15,077 nucleotides of DNA from assembly GCA_003550305.1 (NCBI GenBank), contig QKYT01000017.1, positions 155,804 to 170,880 on the forward strand. The letters run 5' to 3'. Positions 8,638 to 15,077 of this stretch are shown here, piece by piece. Positions within the stretch are counted from its first letter, which is position 1. Every line of letters begins with the position of its first letter. Source of the stretch: Glomus cerebriforme. Taxonomy: Eukaryota > Glomeromycota > Glomeromycetes > Glomerales > Glomeraceae. Both the position numbers and the translations under genes were made by a program. The notes beneath the pieces are model-generated. The model was given only the letters and a program-made list of their open reading frames with translations, was not told where the DNA came from and ran no database searches.

Positions 8638-9609
8638 TTATACATATTGCAACACTTTTCGTTGAAGCTTATATAGATCTAAATCAAATCCGTTCATTAA
8701 ATTAGGTGGAATACCAGCAGGAGAACCATAGAATATTGCAGTTGCTGGAAAATTTATTTGATACATTTGAAAACCAGGACCATTACATGGAGGTGCCAAA
8801 TGTCTTCCGAAACCGGTAATATCTTGATCAGGAACCCCTCTGCGTCTGAAAAATTTTAATGTACTGGAATCTATTGGTGCTGTCCCAAAAGATTTAACTA
8901 AAACGGGTCTCCCAGGATTTGAACTTGTACGTTGATATAAAAATGCTAACAATGCACGGGTACCATCTCTACGACGACCAAATATTTTGATTGCAAGATA
9001 TAGTTGTACAGTAGTTCTTCTATCAAAATATCTTCTAGCTAAATCATGTAAACTTTTTGTTCCCTCAGACAAGCCAACCTCCACAACAACCGTCGGATAT
9101 GGCCAACCCGCCTTATCACATTCCTGTCCAACTGGAGGACGAGGTAGGTCGTCTGGTTGAATAGATGCATCAGGACGAACCACCGTATTCCTATCCACAA
9201 TGACATCTCGTTCACCAAGGATCGTTAGATTGTTGTGCCAAATACCCATTAATTTTCCGATTTCTCCTGCTACTGCTGCATGAGGACCAAGAGGTACTTC
9301 ATAAATAATAACATTCCCATCTAAGAGACGCATATCAACTGTAAGTCCTGTTTCTTGCTTGTGATAATTAAGGTAAGTTTCAAGCGAAATATTTTTAGCG
9401 ACAACAATTCCGGTTTCCAATTCTTCTTCCTCCTCCTCTTCTTCTTTTTCTTCTATGACCACCCCTTCTGTAACCAACACTTCCGTAACTTCTCTCTCCT
9501 GTAGTGCTAGTAGTTGTTCCTTGGCTGAGTCAAGGGTTTTTCGGCCAAGTTTAAGTCTTTTTTTAGGTATTGGCACTGAAGAGGAAGTTGAAGGAACTAA
9601 TCCGTACAT
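8638..9609 (-). CDS. Uma2/DUF820-like PD-(D/E)XK nuclease-fold protein
   Basis: This is an intact, intron-free, 323-residue protein. Residues 1-65 look disordered: Ser/Pro-rich start, basic PKKRLKLGRK at 15-24 (possible nuclear signal) and a run of Glu at 53-63. From about 70 to 215 the order matches Uma2-type restriction-endonuclease-like domains. That order is LLDGNVIIYEVPLGPHAAVA (H110), VVRPDASIQP with the PD-type Asp147, YPTVVVEVGLSE with Glu177, then K185 and ARRYF, and VQLYLAIKIF. The usual ExK lysine is Val179-like in position (E-V-G), as in many Uma2 members, so activity is uncertain. The C-terminus from about 230 is Pro/Gly-rich and unassigned. The family is typical of bacteria, especially cyanobacteria. 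Here the added N-terminus suggests a domesticated nuclear protein. G+C is visibly higher than the flanks, which fits selection, recent transfer or both. The start is the first Met, 9609, preceded by A/T homopolymers. Confidence 0.75.
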   Translation of the reverse strand: MYGLVPSTSSSVPIPKKRLKLGRKTLDSAKEQLLALQEREVTEVLVTEGVVIEEKEEEEEEEELETGIVVAKNISLETYLNYHKQETGLTVDMRLLDGNVIIYEVPLGPHAAVAGEIGKLMGIWHNNLTILGERDVIVDRNTVVRPDASIQPDDLPRPPVGQECDKAGWPYPTVVVEVGLSEGTKSLHDLARRYFDRRTTVQLYLAIKIFGRRRDGTRALLAFLYQRTSSNPGRPVLVKSFGTAPIDSSTLKFFRRRGVPDQDITGFGRHLAPPCNGPGFQMYQINFPATAIFYGSPAGIPPNLMNGFDLDLYKLQRKVLQYV

Positions 9610-9619
9610 TATAAGTTGT

Positions 9620-9650
9620 AAAAAAAAGGAAAAAAAATTTTTTTTTTTAA
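9620..9650 (-). promoter_or_regulatory. Poly(dA:dT) tract upstream of the nuclease-like gene
   Basis: Runs of A then T lie 10-40 bases before the start codon. Such tracts exclude nucleosomes in many fungal promoters. No defined TATA box can be assigned in such AT-rich DNA. Confidence 0.3.
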
Positions 9651-12297
9651 GAAATTATAGAATGTAAGAAAAGACGAAAAAAAAATAGTAAATCATTTAT
9701 ATAAATAAATAATTCAGCCCACATGAAAATGATGAAACGATTTGTTACAAAATCACATGACCGTTCTGAGAAATATTCCAAAGAAAATTGTTAAAACCTG
9801 ACATGAATTAGACGCACAAAAACAAACAAAACAATAATTATAAATTCAAACAGATAATTGTTTTTATGAACATTAGATCTATCCTTAATAATCTTACAAT
9901 AACCTTGAAACAGGAGATTAACAATAATACAACCATTTAGAATTGTTTTTTTTTCGATAAGGTTGTTCATAATAAGAAAATATTTGATTCTGAATCTGTC
10001 TTTTCATATAAATCGTAAAATATTTCTATATACTAAAAACTACGGATTTATTTTTTGTTTTTTGAAATTATTTTTGGAACTTATTTAAATTTTTTCATTG
10101 ATATTGAGTGGTTTTCATTGTTCATCTTTAGTAAATTAGTACCAAATTTAGTACGTATGATGATAGTATGATAGTAAACATAACATAATATAAAATGATA
10201 CAACAATTGTTTTATATAATACTTATTATCGTGGCTTTATTTACCACATAAAATCAACCAATTATAAAATGAACGAATAATAATTATCTAAGTATGTACG
10301 TATAAATGCGATCTATGCATAAGGTGATAAGGGTTTTCCCCCGTTATTACATAAAAAGACTTAATGTGTATTCACGTGATTATACATTATTTTATTGTTT
10401 CCAAATTAGGTCATGATATCATCAAAAATTGATGACGTCACTCTTTTTTATCTTACGAAAATCATTAGTTATTCAAAGTAATGAAACTAACTTTTTTTAA
10501 TGTTAGTTAAATAGTTGTTTACTTCTATGACATCTCCCGTTTACCAATAATATCAAATATCGATTTCAAATATTAAAACTTAGAAAACATTCCATATAAA
10601 ATTTCACGACTATCTTTAAAAAGGAAGTACATGAATAGAAGGTATAATAAATCTATTGGAAGGATATCAGTAAAAAAAAATCTCTTTCTGCCATGAACAA
10701 AAAATTATCAACATCCAATTTCGCAATCTTAATATTTATCACGTGATCATATGATTTAAAATTTCTAAATTAAATGACTCAAGTTAATGTGATAGAAATT
10801 ACCTTAAATTATAAAGATTCTTACTGTTTGTTTCTGTATAAATTAGTCTTTTTTTTTAATTAAAATGGTTTTTTTTTCTTAGTGCTGAAACATAATGCAC
10901 TTATACGAACGTACGTTATACTATTCATTATTTCTTAACTAATAAATTCGATATTCTGAAGGTTTCTTAGTATTCATTTGTATCTTCCTTTAGAATAAAT
11001 TTATATGCGAAAACACTCGACCAACATTAATCGAATAAACCAAAAGAAAATTTCATAAGTTTATCAGATAAAACGAAAATTTTGTCAAAACACTAATAAC
11101 CGTAACCGTCACATTTATAACGAAAAAATCTGAAACAGACGAAAATAAACGAAGCATTTCATTAAATTGTAATAAATATTGATTATTTATTATTTACGAC
11201 TTTTTTTTTGTCTCATGTCAAAAGAAAAAAAAATCGGTTATATTACGATCTTCTCGAGTTTTATATTTATATCATTGTATTGAGTAAAGAATCAAAGTAC
11301 TCTTTTCCATTATTGTCTTTTTAAATCAAGTTCCAGACTTTTTTAATAAAAATTTATTCGACATTAAAATTCAAAACTTACATTATTAGCTTCAGGGACA
11401 TATTAGCTCACACGTTTTATAAATACATTTTTTGGATCGTCATACAAAGTAAATTTATTTATAAAAAAAAAGTATAAAATTAAGTTATTATAATTAACAT
11501 TCAAACTTTTTTTTTATAAAAAAAAAATATTTTTATAATGAAAAATATTTTTGCTTGATTACGTTTCTGACTTTATATTAATAATTCGTTAAACCACAAA
11601 AAACCTCCGATATGATGATCTGAAAAACCAATCTGCTTCAAGTCCAAAATCTCAACTACCAATCCATTCTTGAGACCGAATAAATCACTATTGATGATAC
11701 TAAAATTATATATCGTAGCAATAAATACACACGAAATGCAAAACATAATGTATTATTTAATAATAATTACGCTTAAAGTAACATTTATTTATTTTAAAAT
11801 TCTGTTTTGAAATAGAAAAAAAAATAAAATTGATTTTTGATCTTCAAAATTATTCATTTCACCTATTATAAATCAATTGTAATGACTGTGTATTTAAAAA
11901 TTTATAATATTTGTAAGATTTGTGTAATATTTATAACTTTACATCTAAATCTTTAGTTGCGTGATATCCTACCACCTTATGAAAATCTGCTATGCATATG
12001 TTTTAAGTATGCTTTACCCGAAATATATAAAAGAGTAAGGTGACTTTGGAGATTTTACTAATAGCTGTACGCAAGGTTTTTTTATAAGTTCAGTACACAA
12101 AGTTGACCAGAAAATCAGAAAAAAAAATCTTCTGACCTTAGATTATTATGCAATTTTTTTTAAAAAATTAAATTTTTAATTTTTAAGAAAAAATTTTTTA
12201 TTAAGTTTTTGAAGTTTTAATAAATATTTTAAGTTAATTGAATTTTTTATAAAATTCTGATAATCGCGATTTTTTTTAATAATTTTTTTTTTTTTTT
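9651..12297. other. Long AT-rich intergenic region between two divergent genes
   Basis: I found no supportable gene or RNA in this stretch on either strand. It contains two CACGTG hexamers (10373-10378 and 10740-10745), one full CRE palindrome TGACGTCA (10433-10440) and many A/T homopolymers. A weak 7-bp inverted pair CACCTTA/TAAGGTG lies at 11973-11979 and 12036-12042. Towards its right end (11960-12140) base composition is less extreme and could be an old repeat. Confidence 0.5.
10373..10440. promoter_or_regulatory. CACGTG and TGACGTCA palindromes
   Basis: CACGTG at 10373-10378 is a bHLH-type site, and TGACGTCA at 10433-10440 is a perfect CRE/bZIP-type site. They are 54 bases apart in otherwise AT-rich DNA. 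They are about 800 bases from the nearest start codon, so any role is speculative. Confidence 0.2.
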
Positions 12298-12505
12298 ATA
12301 CTGTATATTGTATATGATCAGCAAAATATTAAACATTAAAATAACCTAACTTTGACTATAAAATTCTTATTTTATACGTAAATCCAAACCTAACTTCATA
12401 GAATCCCTCTATGATGGCGACACAATAGTGTACCCACCCCTACATATATATTTCGGGGTACTGCTATTTAACCATCTTGAATTTTCGTTCGACAATATAC
12501 TGTAT
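12298..12505. repeat. 208-bp candidate MITE with 14-bp inverted ends
   Basis: ATACTGTATATTGT at 12298-12311 is matched at 13 of 14 positions by the complement of ACAATATACTGTAT at 12492-12505. Inside lies a hairpin pair GTACCC (12430-12435) and GGGTAC (12456-12461). Similarity does not extend beyond the 14-base ends and no target duplication is clear, so chance in AT-rich DNA is possible. It sits about 240 bases upstream of the kinase-repeat gene. Confidence 0.35.
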
Positions 12506-12747
12506 CTCAATATTTACCGATAAATCCTTTCCTTTTATTATGGGAGAAGTGACACAGGTGACCAATTATACGAAGTCATGTGAGGTATATATTTTTGTTA
12601 CAATTTTAGCCGTGCAACATTTCTCTGTTACATCTTTCGGGTCCATATTTTTCCCGATGACCTGATCTGTAATTTGAACTAACCATAAATAATTCTTTAT
12701 TTGTATAGTAATTCAAAAAATTTTTCTCGCTTGAAATTTTAATTACA
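12506..12747 (+). promoter_or_regulatory. Probable promoter and leader of the kinase-repeat gene
   Basis: This stretch has no real gene. A 62-codon open frame crossing it from 12477 has no domain-like content. The in-frame TAA at 12709 makes ATG 12748 the first start for the gene downstream. No specific promoter element can be assigned. Confidence 0.35.
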
Positions 12748-13146
12748 ATGTCATCTCATGATGAAGATTTTATATGTAAAACATGTAATAAAAAATATAC
12801 AGTTACGAAATATAAATTGTGTAAACCATGTCAAACAAATCATTTAAAAAATAACTTCATATATTGGACCAGTGAGAATGAAAAAATCGATAATTTCATT
12901 CAAAAAATGCAATTAAATATTAAAAATTATGAAATATTTGAATGGATACCATATAATCAGTTTGACATTAAAGGAATAGACGCAATAGATAACGATGATT
13001 TTGTTACAATATATGCAGCAATATGGATAGATGGACCATTATGTTATAATACAAATACATATAAATATGAAAGATATCCAAATTATAAAGTTTTTTTAAG
13101 ATGTTTACATAATTCCCAAAATATGATTGATGAATTTTTATATAAG
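12748..13146 (+). repeat. Repeat unit 1, exon 1
   Basis: This exon encodes 133 residues. Zinc-ribbon cysteines are at 10, 13, 25 and 28, the WTSENEKIDNFIQKMQL helix at about 40-56, FEWIPYNQF at 64-72 and IYAAIWIDGPL at 88-98. The glycine loop is lost (AIDNDDF), and the beta-3 lysine is Arg118 in KVFLR. It ends DEFLYK at a phase-0 donor. Confidence 0.75.
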
Positions 13147-15077
13147 GTATGAAATTTCTTCATAATTTTAATTACTTTTTTTTGTATATGACTGTGTTAT
13201 TATAATTAATAAAGATAAACCAATTTTTTCTTTTGAATCCTTTAAGGCTGAAGAATTATTTTTCTTTACATTTGGAATAACCCAAAATCCAGATACAAAA
13301 GATTATATTATGGTCCTTACAAGTGTTTACTGTGAAAATTGTGGGAATGAATATACAGATAATATGAATTACTGGTGTAGACCATGTCAAATAAATTATT
13401 TAAAAACTAATTTTACAAACTGGACCAGTAACGATGAAAAGATTGATAATTTGGTTCAAGATATGCAATTAGAAATTCAATTGGGACAAACAGTATTTGA
13501 ATGGATACCATATAATCAGTTAAATGTTATTAAGAAAATAAGTAATGATATGATATATTTAGCAATGTGGAAAGATGGGCCATTAAAATATAATAAATAT
13601 GCACATAATTATGAAAGAAATTCAAATTATAGAGTTGTTTTAAAATTATGTAATTCTTTAAAAGAGGTATGAAATTTCTTCACTGATTAATTTAATACTT
13701 TATGAATATTTTTTTAATACAATAATTTTTATATTTAAGGTTAATGAATATATAATGGATTATCATTATATTATTTACAACATATTTGGGATATCTCAGA
13801 ATCCAGAAACTAATGATTATATCATGGTTCTTGTAAATGAATACTGTGAAAAATGCGGAAATAAATATACATATATAAACTGGTGTAATCCATGCCAGAT
13901 AAATTATTTAGAAAATAATTTTACAAACTGGACCAGTGAAGTTGAAACAATTGATGATTTCATTCAGAAAATGCAATTAAAAATTAATTATTATAATGAT
14001 ATTATATTTGAATGGATACCATATAATAAGTTTGAAAACATTAAAGAAATAGGCAAAGTTAATTTTGCTACAACATATTCAGCAATATGGAAGGATGGAC
14101 CATTATATTATGATGATAATACATATAAATATGAGAGAAATCAGAACGACAAAAAAGTTGTTTTGAAATGTTTACATAACTTGCAAAATATAACTTATAA
14201 ACTTTTGAACGAGGTATGTAAAATTTCTATAAATCTATTTTGAGTACTTTGCATGATTATAATAATTTTTTTTTCGTATTTTAAGGTTGAAAATTACAAT
14301 ATAAAACGTGATATTCGTGATAAACTTTTTACATATGGAATGTCTCAAAATCCAGAAACTAAAGATTACATTATGGTACTTCAAAATGGATATTGTGAAA
14401 AATGTGGTAAACAGTATACAAAAATAACTAATAAATGGTGTAAACCATGTGAAATAAATTATTTAAAAACAAATTTTACAAACTGGACCAGCGAAAATGA
14501 GAATATTGATAATTTTATTCAAGAAATGCAATTAAAAATTGGTTCATATGATGATATAATATTTGAATGGATATCATATAATAAGTTTATTGAAGTAAAA
14601 GAAGTAGAAAAAGATGAATTTACTATAGTATATTCAGCAATATGGAAAGACGGTCCATTATATTATGATAATGCTGTATATAAATATAAAAGGTATCCAA
14701 ACAATAGAGTATCATTACGTATTTCTCAAAATATGAATAAAGAATTTTTAAATGAGGTATGAAATTTATTCATGAATTTAATCTAAATATCTATCTATAT
14801 TTTTTAATAAAAAAATATTTATATTTTTTCTATATTTAAGGTTAAGGAATATATAATTAATTATTATAATGACAGAAAGATAATAATATATGGAATAACT
14901 AAGAATCCAGATACAAAAAATTATATATTGGTTCTTCAAAGTAATTATTGTAGAATTTGTAATTTACAATACACAAACATAGATAATAAATGGTGTAAAC
15001 CATGTGAAATAAATTACTTGAAAAATAATTTTACAAATTGGACCAGTGGGAATGAAAAAATAGATGATTTTATTCAA
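12748..15077 (+). CDS. Tandem zinc-ribbon plus kinase N-lobe repeat protein (partial at 3' end)
   Basis: This is one gene of at least five exons: 12748-13146, 13247-13666, 13740-14213, 14286-14756 and 14841-15077. The four phase-0 introns are 100, 73, 72 and 84 nt, and the visible protein has 667 residues. Each unit contains C-x2-C-x9-11-C-x2-C (zinc-ribbon-like) and then NFTNWTS-NEKIDNFIQ-MQL. Next comes FEWIPYN, which opens a kinase N-lobe: beta-1/2 remnant, SAIWKDGPLYY, beta-3 RVxLK, and helix C ending F-LNEV at the exon edge. The next exon starts with beta-4/5 (GISQNPETKDYIMVL), and the following zinc ribbon begins exactly at the hinge. No C-lobe motifs (HRD, DFG) are seen, so it cannot be an active kinase as far as visible. 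The full-length relatives I remember in Rhizophagus read IGKGGFATVYSAIW here. Likely a scaffold or pseudokinase-type binding protein. Start: first ATG after the in-frame TAA at 12709. The gene runs off the window. Confidence 0.8.
13147..13246 (+). other. Intron 1 of the kinase-repeat gene
   Basis: Donor GTATGAAATTTCTTC and acceptor CCTTTAAG, 100 nt, phase 0. Its first 15 bases are identical to those of intron 2 (13667-13739). Intron 4 (14757-14840, GTATGAAATTTATTC) and intron 3 (14214-14285, GTATGTAAAATTTC) are clear variants. The shared starts indicate that the introns were duplicated together with the exons. Confidence 0.75.
13247..13666 (+). repeat. Repeat unit 2, exon 2
   Basis: This exon encodes 140 residues. 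It starts with the beta-4/5 end of the previous N-lobe (FGITQNPDTKDYIMVL), then CENC...CRPC and FTNWTSNDEKIDNLVQ, then FEWIPYNQL. The glycine-loop part is shortened (KKISNDMIYLAMWKDGPL), the most eroded of the four. The beta-3 lysine is kept (VVLK). Reading from the internal Met at 13310 would miss the first 21 codons of the exon. Confidence 0.75.
13740..14213 (+). repeat. Repeat unit 3, exon 3
   Basis: This exon encodes 158 residues: GISQNPETNDYIMVL, CEKC with only nine residues before CNPC, FTNWTSEVETIDDFIQKMQL, FEWIPYNKF, then IKEIGKVNFATTYSAIWKDG. This is the best-kept nucleotide-loop region, though GKGGF has become GKVNF. The beta-3 lysine is present (VVLK), and the exon ends YKLLNE at the donor GTATGT. 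The open frame continues past the splice site to 14243 by chance. Confidence 0.75.
14286..14756 (+). repeat. Repeat unit 4, exon 4
   Basis: This exon encodes 157 residues, starting VENYNIKRDIRDKLFTYGMS. It has CEKC...CKPC, FTNWTSENENIDNFIQEMQL, FEWISYNKF, a degraded loop (VEKDEFTIVYSAIWKDGP) and beta-3 RVSLR, where the lysine has become Arg. The open frame extends upstream into the intron to 14253, but the acceptor TTTTAAG at 14285 marks the exon start. Confidence 0.75.
14841..15077 (+). repeat. Repeat unit 5, exon 5, cut by the window end
   Basis: After acceptor TATATTTAAG the exon reads VKEYIINYYNDRKIIIYGIT, then NPDTKNYILVL, CRIC...CKPC and FTNWTSGNEKIDDFIQ to the last base. The frame is open throughout its 79 codons. 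Whether this unit runs on to a complete kinase with a C-lobe cannot be seen. Confidence 0.7.

Noticed and set aside
9455..9667. 70-codon plus-strand ORF
   Set aside because: Antisense to the N-terminus of the nuclease-like gene; its Ser/Thr-rich composition mirrors the Glu and Lys codons opposite.
12477..12665. 62-codon plus-strand ORF
   Set aside because: No domain-like content, starts inside a candidate repeat, and lies in the upstream region of the kinase-repeat gene.
12748..14762. Four separate small genes in the kinase-repeat region
   Set aside because: Conserved phase-0 GT-AG introns join them in frame, and each later ORF lacks the start of its exon or runs into intron sequence.
1..15077. 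CRISPR array or bacterial operon
   Set aside because: No regularly spaced identical repeats with unique spacers; spliceosomal introns point to a eukaryotic genome.

Overview
The window looks like nuclear DNA from an arbuscular mycorrhizal fungus, most likely Rhizophagus or a close relative (Glomeromycotina). The reasons are very high AT content, short GT-AG introns (about 60-100 nt, acceptors mostly TTTAAG or TTTCAG), heavy transposon debris, and a kinase-derived repeat gene whose phrases (C-x2-C ... W-C-x-P-C, NFTNWTS, FEWIPYNQF, SAIWKDGPLYY, SQNPETKDYIMVL) I recognise as typical of the expanded kinase family of these fungi. The organism call is recall plus inference, since no search was possible.

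Layout from left to right. Positions 1-104 are a dense array of AAATGAC/GTCATTT repeats ending in a hAT-like terminus. Positions 798-1030 are a long-armed inverted-repeat MITE with a short direct repeat on each side. From about 1860 to 4096 there are islands of one heavily decayed plus-strand gene that I cannot name, ending in a basic Q/K/N/S-rich tail. Positions 4575-5436 hold a broken coiled-coil gene with one frameshift, one in-frame stop and a terminal intron. Positions 5632-5862 are a short coding-like island. Positions 6141-8000 are a multi-exon, frameshifted pseudogene resembling a Mutator-like (MULE) DDE transposase. These last three lie on one strand and may be parts of one element.

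The two best-preserved genes are divergent, separated by about 3.1 kb of AT-rich DNA. On the minus strand, 9609-8638 is an intact single-exon gene for a 323-residue protein with a Uma2/DUF820-type PD-(D/E)XK nuclease-like domain, behind a basic, NLS-like N-terminus and a glutamate run. Its base composition is visibly richer in G+C than its surroundings. On the plus strand, 12748 to the window end is a single partial gene made of tandem exon-intron units. Each unit pairs a zinc-ribbon-like motif and a helical segment with only the N-lobe of a protein kinase, cut at the hinge where the next zinc ribbon begins. No C-lobe (HRD, DFG) is seen, and the glycine loop and beta-3 lysine are eroded to different degrees in different units. 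The stretches read as separate ORFs in this region are exons of one gene joined by phase-0 introns.

The most unusual system here is this kinase half-domain array; the fungal Uma2-like nuclease is second. No tRNA, rRNA or CRISPR array was seen.
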